A stretch of DNA of 64,000 nucleotides from Trichobilharzia szidati (Eukaryota; Platyhelminthes; Trematoda; Strigeidida; Schistosomatidae): the NCBI GenBank assembly GCA_944472155.2, contig OX235271.1, positions 21,211,710-21,275,709 on the forward strand, in the 5' to 3' direction. Shown in pieces: positions 9,045 to 20,090 of this stretch (position 1 is its first letter; each line of letters starts with the position of its first letter). The position numbers and the translations under genes were made by a program. A model generated the notes under the pieces. That model was not told the DNA's origin, searched no databases, and saw nothing but the letters and a program-made list of their open reading frames with translations.

Positions 9045-11110
9045 TTATTACTATTATTGTTCCCTTGGGTTCCTAGTGGAACATAGGGCTTCAACTGCAC
9101 GTCTCCACTTGATTCTGTCTTCTGCTGTACTTTTCACTTGCATCCATGTTACTCCATACTGTTTCAACTCCTCTTCACACGATCTCCTCCATGTCACCCT
9201 TGGACGTCCCACTCGCCGCTTCCCTTTCGGGTTACACTCGAGCTATGGCCTGACGCGCGATGTCACCCAGCGGCCTCCTTAGCGAGTGTCCAATCCATCT
9301 CCATTTTCTCCTGCATATTTGTTGAGCGATTGGTTCTTGTTTTGTTTGTTCCCATAGTTTCTTGTTGGTGATTCTTTCCGGCCATCTGATCTTCAGTATA
9401 GAGCGAAGACAGTTGTTGATAAAGGTCTGCAACAGGCTGTTGGAAATATTCTTTGTGACCCGCCGCCAAGTTTCTGATCCGTATAGAAGAACTGACTTGA
9501 CGTTTGTATTGAAAATCCGAATTTTGTTGTTGATGCAGGCTGAGTGACGAAGATTTCCAGATTGGTTTCAGGTTGATGAATGTGTTTCTCGCCTTCCCGA
9601 TTCTCGATTTGACATCCTCGTCCGTTCCTCCTGTAGTTGAGACGATGCTCCCTAGATAAGTGAAGGAAGTAACCTCTTTCAAATCCCTCCCGTTGATGGT
9701 GATTGGCGCTGGATGTTGCCGCTGCTGTTGTTGTTGTTGGTTGGTTATTTTCATAACCTCCGTCTTGTCTATGTTCACCTGGAGTCCTGTCTTTGCTGCC
9801 AGCCTCTTCGACCAGTTTGTCGGTTTTCGCTTGTAAGTCTTCGATTTTGTGTGACATCAAACATAAATCATCCGCAAAATCCAGGTCTTCTAGGTTCTTC
9901 ACGTCGGTCCAGGATATCCCTGTCTTCTCGTTTTCCACTGTCTGACGCATAATCCAGTCCATCACAATTAGGAATATCATTGGTGATAATAAGCACCCTT
10001 GTCTGACTCCTGTGTTTACTCCAAACGCCTCACTGAGTTTTCCGTTGTGGATCACTTGACATGTGCCGTTGTCGTACAGCTGTTGAATAAGGTTGATGAA
10101 TATTTGGGGTACGCTGTATTACTCGAGTAGTTTCCAAATTACTTCGCGGTCAACGCTGTTGAAGGCCTTCTCAAAGTCTATAATGTTGAGGTAGATGTTT
10201 GATTGCCATTCCATGCTTTGTTCTGTGATGATGATGCGTAGAGTTGCAATTTGGTCAGAACATGATTTGCCTTCCCTGAATCCAGCTTGTTCTGGTCGGA
10301 GTTCTGTATCCAGTGCGTCTTTTATTCTCTCCAGGATGATGCGACTCAGAATTTTACTTGGCGTCGACAGGAGCATGATTCCTCACCAGTTCTTATAGAG
10401 TCCTAGGTCGCTTATCTTTGATAGTTTCACGAGGTAATTTTTCCTCCAGTCAGTAGGCACCTTTCCGGACTTTTTGCAATAATGGAGTCAGCATATCTGC
10501 TGTCGTCTCTGGGTCCGCTTTCAGTGCTTCCGGGGGTATTCCATCTGGTCCAGCTGCTTTTCCAGCTTTCAGAAGCTTGACTGCATTCAAGACTTCAGCT
10601 TTCGTTGGAGGATTGGTGTCAACTTGCAGTTGTGTGCGTGCTGTTGTTGGTATTTCTGGACGGGTTGTAGGTGGTGGTCGGTTCAAGAGTCCTTTGAGGT
10701 GGTCCGCCCATTGTTTAATCTGTCTTTCCTCTTTGTTAATTGGGTTCCCTTGGCTGTCTTTTATAGGTTTCACTTGTGTTGATCTCTTCCCGGATAGAGA
10801 CTTGGTTATCTGATATAGTGTCCTTAGGTCCCTTTTGCCTGCTGCCTTCTCAGCTTCAGTAGCCAGGTTGTCGTAGAATTGTCTTTTGTCCTTCCTGGCA
10901 CTCTTCTTGACTTCTTTGTCCAGTGCTGTGTAAGTTGAGTTCAGCGTCTCTTTCTCTTGTCCGTCTTTGCATTGAATCATTTTATCTTTCACCATTCTCC
11001 TCTCCTCTATTAGTTTCCAAGTGTCCGTTGAGAGCCATTCCTTGTCTTGTTTCTTCTTTCTTCCTAAAACCGTTGAACACGTTTCGTTGAAAATCACCTT
11101 CAGTGACTTA
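9045..11110 (-). mobile_element. RTE-like LINE, about 2 kb, 5'-truncated and frameshifted
   Basis: Read on the minus strand from about 11110, the element shows the linker before the RT (KAAGPDGIPPEAL), the RT fingers (QAGFREGKSCSDQ), motif A (IDFEKAFNSVDRE), motif B (GVRQGCLLSPMIF), motif C (LDFADDLCLM), then FTYLGSIVS and the C-terminal KWRWIGHSLRRP region. The AP endonuclease is missing. A TAA/AAT-type tail lies at 9040-9060. Catalytic aspartates are preserved, but several frame changes (near 10450, 10100, 9780 and 9400) break the frame. The 5' end is next to a tRNA-like SINE. Confidence 0.9.
10450..11097 (-). pseudogene. RTE-like LINE protein, pre-RT region fragment
   Basis: An open stretch of 215 residues rich in lysine and glutamate ends with KAGKAAGPDGIPPEALK, the conserved segment just before the RT fingers of RTE-clade elements. 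It continues in other frames downstream (10119-10376: fingers and motif A; 9393-10055: motifs B and C). It is non-functional as it stands because the frames are separated. Confidence 0.85.
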
Positions 11111-11112
11111 TT

Positions 11113-11545
11113 TTACAACATATTAGATGGTTGGAGGCAGTTGGCCATAGGAAACCTTCAACTTTGGGTTTCCTGCTGGTTGGCAATCACCAGTCAGCAA
11201 GGTATATCTGTGCAACCTTGAAGGACGTCTTGACTCTTCTGAGATTTGAACCCGTGTCATCACTTGAGTGCTAACTGGGTCAGATACCTTACCACTGAGC
11301 TATTCGGGCTTGCCATTGACCTCCTGGACAGTTTGATCGAACACTAATTAGTGTAATGTGTCATAGTGTTAACACTAGCGCAACACCGAGGTGTAAGACT
11401 TTCTATTGATTGCCTTCAACCATGCAATATCAACAATGCAAAGTGAATCGTGATGGTGAGCCACCTAGTGGCATGGTGGCCACGTTGCGAACTCGACTGA
11501 TAGAATTCAGTCTGCACCAAACGGTGGACACTAGTTACTGACAAG
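11113..11545 (-). repeat. tRNA-like SINE, type 3
   Basis: The minus strand has box A-like TAGCTCAGTGGTAAGG and box B-like GGTTCAAATCT, spaced as in a tRNA, near 11225-11310. A second copy lies at 29047-29370. The part at 11457-11510 is the reverse complement of the downstream part of that copy, so the unit here looks rearranged. Confidence 0.6.
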
Positions 11546-12067
11546 TGTTCAATCATAAGTTATATATTTGTAATATGATTAAATTAGTTATTTGTGTAAA
11601 ACAAGGGATGTTAAATACCACTTGTTTTTGTCTATTTATGTATCTACCCGTTATGAAAGACTATATTTGTCGACTGATATATTTAGGCTAGTGCCCTCCG
11701 CTCTACACATTGCTCCTGGTTCATATCTGTAGAGGAAACATGAATCTACTCAACATTTCAACTACATCTTTCTGATGACATGATAATGACACCAAACAAG
11801 ACTGCTAAACTCTGACAACAAAATAAGTTGTATCATTTAAAGTTGCCACACTTCATGAAAGTGAACATAAAATTAGAAAAAGAAATGTAATGATGAAAGC
11901 ACAAGGGAACAAGACTTAAGGAAGGAAGTGTAATTAATAATAAGAATCCATTGAATCTGGAAGATAGCAAGGAGTAAATAGATGTTCGTCACACAGAATA
12001 ACTTCAACGTGTATCAAAACAATCTCCAGCTATAGATTATTAACCTCTTGGATACCCCCCCGCATCC

Positions 12068-13345
12068 ACTCTACTCGAACTCATGCAGCCAATCAGGTGA
12101 GAGCTTACGGTGAGTTGTCATCTCAACTGGTGACAACTAGTGGTGTCCGTCAGACGGGATGCCCACTATCCGCATTTCTGTTCAATTTCATCGTAGATAT
12201 ACTAATTGAATTAACCTTAACTGACTTCAGCGACTTAGGGATTGACTTGTTACCAGGGAATAATCTCGTTGACTTAGAATATGCATGTGGATGATATAAT
12301 CCTTCCTCCTAGGTGAAGACGCTGACAAAATACAGCAGAGTCTTCTGAACACCTTGAGCTGAGCAGCGATCTTCGAATGTTTGGCATGCGATTTGCTCCC
12401 GCCGAATGTACAATGATGTTCCAGGACTGGACTACATTGACTAACTCGTAGCTTAGAAATAGGGAGTGAAGCGGTAGAGCACGTTGACCTCTTCACTTAT
12501 TTGAGAAGTTGCATCAACCAGCCCCAACGGGTTGGTCGGTGACGAAATCTCAGAATGGATACAGAAGGCTAGTTTCGCATATGCCAGTTTACGCGGTCTC
12601 TGGCGTAGACGTGATATTCGGCTATCGACCAAAGGAGGTGTGTACTGCTCAACAGACCACTCTGTCCTCCTTTATGGCCGGCTGTGAGACCTGGCCATTA
12701 GGAGTGGAAGACATGAAAAGGCTGGTAGCTGTCTTTGGTCAAAAGTGACAGCGTTCTATCTCCCGTGTGAAGTGGTATAATAAGGTGAGCAATATTGAGG
12801 TTAGGCGTCGAGTGCTAGGTAAGGCGCGGAAATCAGTAGACGAGGCTGTGAATCTACATCGATTGAGATGGTTAGGACATGTGTTACGTATGCCTAGTCA
12901 TCGCCTTCCTCGACAAAGGGCAGTGCTAGCTGTCATAGGGTCAGGTTGGAGAAGAGCAAGCTAATGGTGGCCAAACCAAAACATGGCCTCGTCAGTCAAT
13001 GAAATCCGCAATAGTTAGTCTAGGCCACGTAAGAAGATGTGGACTTCCTGGTTGGGGTCGTTGGGACGGTAAACACCAATAAAGGCTGTAGACAATTGGT
13101 GATATGGCTCAAAATGGTTCTCAATGACTGGCGCAGATGCATCCACTCCTTCCAACTTATAATACCCAGTAGAACTATATTGTTCTTCCATATTACTATT
13201 ATTTTTGCCTCATATCTCTGTTTACTGTCTCTGTTTTGCATTTCTTTTAACTTTCTTCTTCTTCTTCTCCGGCTTTGTGTGCTGAGTGAAGTGTGGTGAC
13301 TCAAACTGCTGCACATCTTTGCAAAGTTCTATGTTGGAACCAGTC
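12068..13345 (+). pseudogene. YADD-type LINE, degenerate 3' half with 3' UTR
   Basis: Several frames together give the same order as the better copy at 62.5-64.0 kb: AYGELSS, GVRQTGCPLSAFLFNF (an inserted residue), DLEYA (motif C broken right after), CETWPLG, VSNIEVRRRVLGKA, LRWLGHVLRMPSHRLP. The 3' UTR with a CTT-rich run near 13251-13270 is also shared with 62500-62760. There are at least five frameshifts or stops. It begins abruptly at about 12068, inside the RT. Confidence 0.85.
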
Positions 13346-13634
13346 AGTCTGCCATCCCGGTCAGGTAGTTCGAAAATTAACTAAAGTCACCACTCTTGTG
13401 TAAAACTGCATTAGTGTTGCATGACCTCAGAGCCCATGGGACAACTGTTTGAGGCCGGTCACACACAACCTGTTCGAATCGGTCTTTTGAGTCGCCTTCA
13501 CACTAAGATCTCTATCGGCTGTGATGGATTGCTGCAGATAAGGCGGCATGTACAATTCCCGGGGTCGACCTTTTCTAACCGCTATCCGTCTCTAGAGCAG
13601 AGAGGCAGCATAGTTTGGCATGTTGGTCATTTGA

Positions 13635-13820
13635 GGGCGTCAGTGGCACAGTGGTTAGGACTCTCGCCGACCATGCATATGGTCTGGGGTTCGATCCTCT
13701 GCCGACGCACATCTGATATCAATGGTCGGCCTGCAAAATTTGGGCTACCGATATCACATGCTGAAAATTCCATACTTGTACCAAAAAATACGGTGTGGAA
13801 TCAAGCTGTAATAAAAAAAT
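13635..13820 (+). repeat. tRNA-derived SINE, type 2
   Basis: The tRNA-like head has box A-like TGGCACAGTGGTTAGG and box B-like GGTTCGATCC. It is followed by a body containing GGGCTACCGATATCACATGC and an A-rich end. A close relative lies at 57899-58060. The head resembles type 1 SINEs but the body differs. Confidence 0.8.
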
Positions 13821-13896
13821 ACCTTACTTCTGTTACATCCCTATTCTTCAGCAGTGCTTTTCCGCCCCCAGACTCTCAAGATAGTATAAATAATTT

Positions 13897-13980
13897 TGTA
13901 AGTCAATCGAAGAGGTTGTGAATTACACCGATTGAGATCGTTAGGACATGTGTTAGAAATGTCGAACCATCGCCTTCCTT
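13897..13980 (+). pseudogene. YADD-type LINE, small fragment
   Basis: This short stretch reads LRSLGHVLEMSNHRLP, matching LRWLGHVLRMPSHRLP of the LINE family at 12.1 and 62.8 kb. It is squeezed between two SINE copies. Confidence 0.65.
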
Positions 13981-13982
13981 AC

Positions 13983-14160
13983 GTGCGTCAGTGGAACAGC
14001 AGTAGAATGCTCGCCAACCACACAGGTGGTTCGGGGTCCGATTCCCGGGCGACGCACTCCTTTACCTCACCAAACCATTAATAAGACTGTTAAAGACGAA
14101 AGGTTGGGCATGAGGCAAGTCTCCAGCTTGTTCCACTGGGAACGTAAAGGAATAAAAAAA
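13983..14160 (+). repeat. tRNA-derived SINE, type 1
   Basis: A tRNA-like head (GCGTCAGTGGAACAGC, box B-like GGTCCGATTCC) is followed by the GGTTGGGCATGAGGC body and the 3' motif TTCCACTGGGAACGTAAAGG with an A-rich tail. It lies about 55 bp upstream of the NKAPD1-like exon, within the preceding intron. Confidence 0.85.
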
Positions 14161-14200
14161 TGTATATATGTGCGTGTGAATAAAACGTTTGATTGAACTC

Positions 14201-14216
14201 TTTTTCTTTTTTTAAG
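14201..14216 (+). promoter_or_regulatory. Splice acceptor of the NKAPD1-like exon
   Basis: A T-rich tract ends in TTTAAG immediately before the conserved coding stretch. The sequence upstream of it is a SINE and AT-rich intron. Confidence 0.6.
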
Positions 14217-14993
14217 GTGTTAGAAGAAGAATACTGTTGGCGAGAAATAAAACGACGTTATAAAAAATCAAATGATTCTCGTGATCGATCACCTGTATCA
14301 AATTATAAACAATCTGAACAAGAACTTGATGCCCTTGAACGAGCGCTACGTGCAGAGGCTAAACGCAAATTAGAATTACAAGCTACACGTTCATTGCCAA
14401 GTGCTGCTGGTGGACCGAATGCTAAAGAATTTTGGCGTACATTGGCGCGTCGACATTGTGACACTGGTCGTTGGGGTCATGATGGTTGGGAAGAATTACA
14501 GAATGAAGGTCCAATACCTTTTAGACGATCTAATACTACTACTGCTGCTGCTGATAATTATGATAGTGTAAAGGTGAAGTCAGCAACTTCAGCACCCTTA
14601 ACACCAAAACTACCATATCAGTATACGGCAGAAAAGGAAACAAAAGAACAAGAAGTTAAAAAGCCAAAGAAAAAAGCTAAACATAAAATATCTCATTCTA
14701 AATCAAAACGAAAACATGCTAAAAGAAAGCGTAAATCTAAATTGAAAAAGGCTAAAAAGTTGAAGAAAAAGAAGGGTAAGTCGACGAAAGCGCGTTCCCC
14801 ATCTTCATCCTCGTCCTCCTCCTCCTCCTCCTCATCATCATCTACGTCTTCATCATCGTCACCATCATCATCGTCGTCGTCTTCGCGTGCCTCTTCTCCC
14901 TCTCCTTCATCAGCGTCGTCAACAACAAGTTCCAGTGGATCAGACGATGAAGTTGAATGGCAAGAATTAAAAGTGCAGCAATCCTGTCCATAG
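14217..14993 (+). CDS. NKAPD1-like protein, 3'-terminal coding exon (partial)
   Basis: The exon is taken to start after a pyrimidine tract and TTTAAG acceptor (14201-14216) and ends at TAG (14991-14993), giving about 258 residues. Residues about 71-90 contain an EFWRTL segment followed by GRWGHDGWEEL. I recognise this as the conserved block of the NKAP domain-containing 1 family (human NKAPD1/C11orf57 has a similar DRWGHSGYKEL). It is followed by a long lysine/arginine-rich stretch (residues about 145-195) and a polyserine tract encoded by TCN repeats (about 14800-14895), then an acidic end. The basic and Ser-rich regions suggest a nuclear, RNA- or splicing-associated protein; the exact role is not established. 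It has no membrane segment. Upstream exons are outside or hidden in repeats. It is the only intact host reading frame of clear family in the window. Confidence 0.65.
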   Translation: MLEEEYCWREIKRRYKKSNDSRDRSPVSNYKQSEQELDALERALRAEAKRKLELQATRSLPSAAGGPNAKEFWRTLARRHCDTGRWGHDGWEELQNEGPIPFRRSNTTTAAADNYDSVKVKSATSAPLTPKLPYQYTAEKETKEQEVKKPKKKAKHKISHSKSKRKHAKRKRKSKLKKAKKLKKKKGKSTKARSPSSSSSSSSSSSSSSTSSSSSPSSSSSSSRASSPSPSSASSTTSSSGSDDEVEWQELKVQQSCP

Positions 14994-15545
14994 TAATTGA
15001 GAATCTTTGGGTTTTGTAATTGCAGTGCATTTTGTAATTAACTTGCAAATTTTGTATGAATGTATTTTCTTTTCAGTCTCTCTCTCGTTTAATCGTCTAC
15101 TGTTGTCGTGTTGTTTTCTTCACGAGATTACTTTCTCTGTATAACCACCTTTGTTTAAGCAAGTAGTGTTGTATCCTCGAGAGAGAGAAAGAGAGAGTAT
15201 CTTTCTCTGAAGAGTTTTGTGACACCGTTTTCTCTTCTTCTTCTTTTTCTGTTTTTTTTTACTTGTTTTATAACCACTACTCACATTTCTCCCCTCCAGC
15301 AGCCTGCCCCATCCGCCTTTCTCTTGTAATTTACATTTCTGTGTGTGCAAATGTCTGTATTCTGCGCTTTTCGTATTTCTATATTTTTTTGTACTGTGAC
15401 ACATGTTTTGAAAACTAACTGACTTGTCCAGGGGATATTTTTACTAATAATTTTTTTGATAATGATGGTGTGTGGGTGTGTGTATGTATATATAACAGGA
15501 GTAATGGTGAATGTCTTTTTGGTGATTTGTCTCTAAAGCATATTA
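14994..15545 (+). other. 3' flank / probable 3' UTR of the NKAPD1-like gene
   Basis: The stretch is T-rich with a (GA)n-like run at 15179-15200. No canonical AATAAA is obvious, so the transcript end cannot be placed. Confidence 0.4.
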
Positions 15546-15548
15546 TCA

Positions 15549-15628
15549 TTATTATTGTATCCTTTAATTCCTAGAGGAACATAGGGCTTCAGCCGTGCGT
15601 CTCCATGGCGTTCGGTTCTCTGCAGAAG
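15549..15628 (-). repeat. RTE-like LINE, 3'-most 80 bp
   Basis: An AAT-rich tail and the conserved end sequence (a reverse-strand TTCCTCTAGGAATTAAAGG-like motif, also at 7900) are present. Confidence 0.65.
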
Positions 15629-16170
15629 TAGGGATTGAACATACTTCTTTTGTACACAGAGGTCTGGCTGACTTAAATTCATGAATGGCCAAGGCCTCCG
15701 TTGTCTTTAGAAGTTCACAACAAAGAAAACTCGGCCAACAAGTTACCATGGATTCTGTATTTTTTTTATTCCTTCACGTTCCCAGTGGAACATTGGGCTT
15801 CAAGCTAGACGCTTGAAGTTTCTGTAGCAATGTTTATTTTTACAGGATGGGGTTGCTAGCCTCATGCCTAACCTTTCCTCTTTACCAGTTTTATTTCTGG
15901 TTTAGTGGGGTAAAGGAGTGCGTCGGACGGGGATCGAACCCCGGACCATGTGCATGGTCAGCGAGCGTCCTAACCGCTGCGCCACCGACGCACGATTCAG
16001 TAGATGATCTTAAAATCTTGGTCAGGGTTAGTAGAGTAACAGAAGTCGATCAAGTGTTCTAGAATAGAGCTTCTCACACTCTTCCTTTCTCATTTGTGAA
16101 ACCATGCTAGAATATGTTCTCAAATCCGTGTGGAAAGCGTTCTGTATAAAAAACCATATATATATATATA
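15629..16170 (-). pseudogene. PLE C-terminal fragment interrupted by a SINE
   Basis: The minus strand reads NPDQDFKIIY from about 16060 to 16003 and then, after a SINE at 15760-15993, continues with an LGHS-type segment and the VCTKEV/YVQS ending (15629-15750). The uninterrupted equivalent is at 56451-56642 on the plus strand. This allows the insertion to be delimited exactly. Confidence 0.8.
15760..15993 (-). repeat. tRNA-derived SINE, type 1, with target-site duplication
   Basis: This is a full-length-looking copy. The head is GCGTCGGTGGCGCAGCGG with box B GGTTCGATCCC, then the body, then an ATTCC-type end and an A-run. It is flanked by GATTCTGTA (15751-15759) and GATTCAGTA (15994-16002), a 9-bp duplication with one mismatch, as expected of LINE-driven insertion. 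It sits inside a PLE. Confidence 0.9.
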
Positions 16171-16172
16171 TA

Positions 16173-16217
16173 ATTGTACAGCTTGGTAATAACTTCGTTG
16201 AAAAGTCTCTTCGCTGA
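16173..16217 (+). ncRNA. Hammerhead-like fold in PLE terminal repeat, degenerate core
   Basis: Stem I (CAGC with GCTG), stem II (AAC with GTT, loop TTC), GAAA and stem III (AAG with CTT) are all present and in order. The first core segment reads TTGGTAA instead of CUGANGA. The architecture is the same as the complete fold at 30364-30410, but it is predicted inactive. Confidence 0.55.
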
Positions 16218-16429
16218 ATATTATTGTATAGTTTAGTCATAAAGAAAATAAAAGACTATTCAACGAAGAAAATTTCCTCTATTGACGAAATCATCTTCAG
16301 GGATTATACTGTACAGTCGTATTTATATTTACCAAAAATGTATAGTAGTCCATTGTTGAGTAATAGAGCGGGGGTGACATTACGTAGTTGTAAATTACGT
16401 AGTAGTCAACATCACAAAGGAAGAACGGG

Positions 16430-17250
16430 CTAGAAACTTGATAAGGTTAAAATTGTTATTGGGTCATGAGAGGAAAGGTAGTTGAGTGTCCATTTAACAA
16501 GCGTGAAGAGGGTGAGAAAATGTGCAAAAGGGATATGGGAGAGTGATAATAGTGAATTATTTATTAAAGTAAAAACAAAGTAATCATTAAAAATACAAAA
16601 AATCGACAGAGAACGACTGGTGAAGAGGTTAAGACCATGGTTGAATAAGAGACTGAAGAAACATTTTCTGTATACAGAGTTCGGAGTTGTATTGACGAAT
16701 GGCCAATTTCTCCGCCACACACAAATTCCGAAACCTGACACCCCTTGTACCATTTGGCCTCACCTTGTAGGTAATATTGAAAGACGACTATGGTAAAGTT
16801 GCGCAACTTGAGTTCACCAAGTGCTCAAGAGTTGAGCCAGTAAGTGTCCTGCATTGTCTTTTTGCTAGGCATGCAGGATAATGTTTAGAGGTGCATTTGG
16901 AAATTGTGCGCTTTGTGTGGCCAATATATCTAGCTCCACACGAGCAGGTGAATTTATTAAAACACATTGAAGTGGCCCAAAGTGACAGTTTATCCTTCTC
17001 ACATCCATTGATCATTTGTTGGCTGTAGAAATTGATCTGTATCTCAGCCGCAAAGAAGCCTTTTCTCAGTGATCCGGATAAGCGGTTCTTCAGGATCTCA
17101 GCTGCGGTATCACTTTTAGATTCAACGTTCATAAACAGCAGTTTCTTCTGCACCGTCTGGGTTCTTTCGGGTGTCTGCTATACCTTCATGTTTTTCTCGA
17201 TGAATCTTGCAAGATTTCCATTCGGACTTGTCTGAGTCGCTCAAGTTCTC
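16430..17250 (-). pseudogene. PLE (family C), RT C-terminus, GIY-YIG and 3' region
   Basis: On the minus strand the frame at 16788-17153 carries the pre-endonuclease region and a GIY-YIG core (FTCSCGARYIGHTKRTISK). A homologous frame lacking the endonuclease core lies at 58577-58855. The part 16430-16790 matches 53530-53820 (plus) and 58080-58440 (minus), so it is the 3' end of the family. Stops and frame changes are present. Confidence 0.8.
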
Positions 17251-17713
17251 CGTCGATTGTATCACTGGTATACATCCTTATTCTTGAGGATCAGATTTCT
17301 CTACTTTTCTCAAAGTGATTCAACTATGAAAATTCGTTTATTCCTGTATGTCGATTTTTGAAGAGAAAACCTTCAGATCTCCTTTTTGGCAAAACATCAA
17401 AAAAAGTAGAATTCCGAATTAATCTCTGATTCTGACATGATTTCGTCGATAAAAAATTTTCTTCACTGAATCGTCTTTCATTTTCTTTGTAGTTTAGTCG
17501 ACAAAAAGCATCATGAGTTGCTTGTCTCTAATAATCCAAAATGTACAAGAAAGGAGTAACTTGCCCATTGTGACATTTTAATATATATATCAGTATTCAC
17601 CAGTTACTTTGTGAATAGCATCACTCGAAATTCAACAAAAATTAAACATTTTGTTTACTCATCGCATACAGGTTTAGTCTGTCTTTTCTCTAGTAATAAA
17701 GTAATTTAGTTTT

Positions 17714-17885
17714 TATAGTTTGGTTTGTAAGGGTTAGTTATGTTTTTACGAGTTGATCACGGATTGATATCAGTTAGATGAAACAGCAGCTGTCCAGTAC
17801 TCCCTGGTTTTCAGTGGTTCTCTAACTGATATCAATCCGTGATCAACTCGTAAAAACATAACTAACCCTTACAAACCAAACTATA
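17714..17885. repeat. Perfect 65-bp inverted repeat in SM-alpha-like unit
   Basis: Bases 17714-17778 are the exact reverse complement of 17821-17885; the spacer is 42 bp. The arms are the 3' end of an SM-alpha-like monomer, and the spacer keeps its hammerhead 3' strand (GATGAAACAGC, TCCAGTAC). The related copy at 56731-57205 has the same arms with a larger middle, so this is probably its collapsed form. Confidence 0.95.
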
Positions 17886-18176
17886 GAAAATTAATCTGAT
17901 GCTCGCTAGTGACTTGCTACAGGATGGAGTATCTTGGAGTTCTAGTGAGAAGTCGTGACCAGTGAGGTCCAATTAGATGTCACGTGTGGATGGATTTCCA
18001 CCAACGACAATAGTTGGGATCACGCTAAATCACGGATTGGTAGAAGTTAGAATTCATGAGCTGGCCATTGGATCGGGTCCCAGTAGCTGAATGGTATTCG
18101 AGCTTGCCTTGTAACCGGAAGGTCGTGGGTTCGAATCCCAGTGGGTGCGTACTGCCGATGATTCCCAATTTAGTTT
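17886..18176 (+). repeat. SM-alpha-like repeat, plus copy, truncated in the hammerhead
   Basis: The monomer continues directly from the inverted repeat, that is, as a second tandem unit. It has a leader, a tRNA-like part (TAGCTGAATGG; GGGTTCGAATCCC at about 18126), and then GTACTGCCGATGATTCCC, where it stops. The core has U4 replaced by C and stem II is cut. Confidence 0.7.
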
Positions 18177-18696
18177 TTAGTTAATTCTGGTATCTACGAA
18201 CTGCTCTACCAAACTTGATGTTATTAGACAGCGATAAGTGTTGACATATTGAAATAAATGTCATTAGGACTTACCGTAAAAAATGATTAGACTTTCAAAA
18301 CACAAGCTTAAATAACCTGAGACTGATTTCATAATTCAATTTAGATATTTCGATTGTTTCAACTTAAGATTTTGGAATAAATAACTAAAGCTACGTTTCT
18401 GTCGATCGACATCAGTGCAACGCTGTCAGCAAGGCTAGTTAATCACCTGTCATGTAATTGATTCAGAAAAGTTAACAGCAAAATAGAAAAGTAACCAGAT
18501 TATGACTGAAATTAATGTGATTATGGTAGGATTCGACCTAGGGCCTTGTTGATTACCGACTCTGGACTATGCATTATATTATCTGTCAAATCCTAATTTT
18601 ACCTCTCACTGCAAATAATTCATCCAACTACCACATAACAATAGTTACTTCTTGAGCGGTAATCAAAATCGCAATAAACTAACCTAAAGGATGTAA

Positions 18697-18922
18697 GTGC
18701 GTCGGTTGTTCAAAGGTTAGAATACTTATCAGCCAGACACATGTTCCGGGCTCGATTTCTGACTGACTCATTGGTAAACCTCATCCAGTTTACCAGCGAT
18801 TAGTAATCTGGTAAGAAAGGGGAGGTTAGGTCTATGGCTAGAAAGTTCACCCCGTAAAAACAACATCACCACTACTTCAGAACTTGAAGCCCTACGTTGT
18901 AATCGGAATGGAATAAGAAGGT
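18697..18922 (+). repeat. tRNA-derived SINE, type 1, diverged
   Basis: A GTGCGTCGGTTG head, body and GAAGCCCTA end are recognisable. Box B is mutated (GGCTCGATTTC). Confidence 0.65.
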
Positions 18923-19244
18923 GAGCAAGAGTCAGTCAGCCCACTAAACTGAAACTATTGAAGGTATGTGTATTCATGCAGTCAGCATCTAAAGGTGTGT
19001 TTTTTTTACCAATAACGTTTTCTACGAAATTAAATTCACATCTCACGGATACTTATGTCGATCAGTCTGTCGCCATTGGTCGCTTCTACCTTTTTGATAC
19101 CCCGATGAATGCCAAGCAGTGTTATTGTAAGTGTGCTAGAGAAAAATAGCAAACATGCATCGGATAAGATATCTTCAAAACTTTTTTGAAGAACATAGTC
19201 TGTTCACTGAAAACGCTGGATTTTGTTGAAGTCTATCTTTTCAA

Positions 19245-20090
19245 CGTTATTATTATTATAATTGTTCCCTTGGGTTCCGAGTAGGATATAGGGCTTCAAC
19301 AGCACGTCTCGACTTTGTTATATTCTCTGCTCTCATGATTGCCCATAATCTCTCATCCCCTTTTCCATGTTACCCTCGGACACACCACTCGTCGTTTCCT
19401 ATTCCGGTTCCTTTCGAGCAATTGTTTGGCGCACGATGTCATTCAACGGTCTACTCAACTTATGCCCAATCCATTTCCACTTTCTTCTACGTATCTGTTG
19501 TGTGATCGGCTTCCGCTCGGTTGGTTTGTTCCCAGTCAGAGTTTCTTGTTTCTTATTCTTCCCGGCCAGTCGGCCATTTGATCTTCAGTATGGAGCCAGC
19601 CAGCGAAGTGGGCAGCTGTTGATGAAAGTCTACCATAGCCTGTTGCAAATGCTTTTCGTGACGCGTTGGTCAAGTTTCTGACCCGGATAGAAAGGTCGAC
19701 TTGACATCGGTGTTGAAAATGCGAATCTTGTTCCTTATGCTGGCTGAGTGTAGACGATTTCCAAATTGGTTTCAGGTTGATGAAGGCGTATCTTGCCTTG
19801 CCTTTCCGATTCTGACTGGCCAGCTTTGACATCTTCATCCGTGCAGTGTGCCTGTAGTTGAAACGGTGGTTCCTAGATAAGAGAAGGAAGTAACCCCTTT
19901 CGAATTTACTCCATTGATAGTGATTGGTCCTTGTTGCTGTTAGTCACTCGGTTGGTTATCTTTATCACCTTCATCTTCTGTATGTTCCCTTGGAGTCCTG
20001 TCTTCGCTGCCTGCCAGCCTCTTCAGCCAGTTTGTTGGGTTTCGCCTGTAACTGTTCAAATTTGTGTGATATTAGACATAAATCATCTTT
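19245..20090 (-). pseudogene. RTE-like LINE, 3' fragment
   Basis: The minus strand keeps the post-RT segments (KARYAFINLKPIWKSSTLSQH and the region before it) and the C-terminus, with an AAT-rich tail at 19245-19262. Frames are broken, and it is cut inside the RT at about 20090. Confidence 0.75.

Noticed and set aside
9713..9952. 79-residue plus-strand frame
   Set aside because: Antisense of the RTE-like LINE RT region.
13020..13316. 98-residue minus-strand frame and its plus-strand counterpart
   Set aside because: Both lie in the LINE 3' UTR that is shared with 62500-62760.
14842..15048. Minus-strand frame overlapping the NKAPD1-like exon
   Set aside because: Antisense of the polyserine tract and 3' flank; no independent evidence.
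15930..15993. Genuine tRNA gene
   Set aside because: Box A and box B are good, but the head continues into a SINE body with a 3' tail and a target duplication; the same head recurs in other copies.
18958..19149. Open stretch followed by a GTAAGT donor, possible host exon
   Set aside because: No convincing acceptor, weak composition and no recognisable motif; reported nowhere as a gene.
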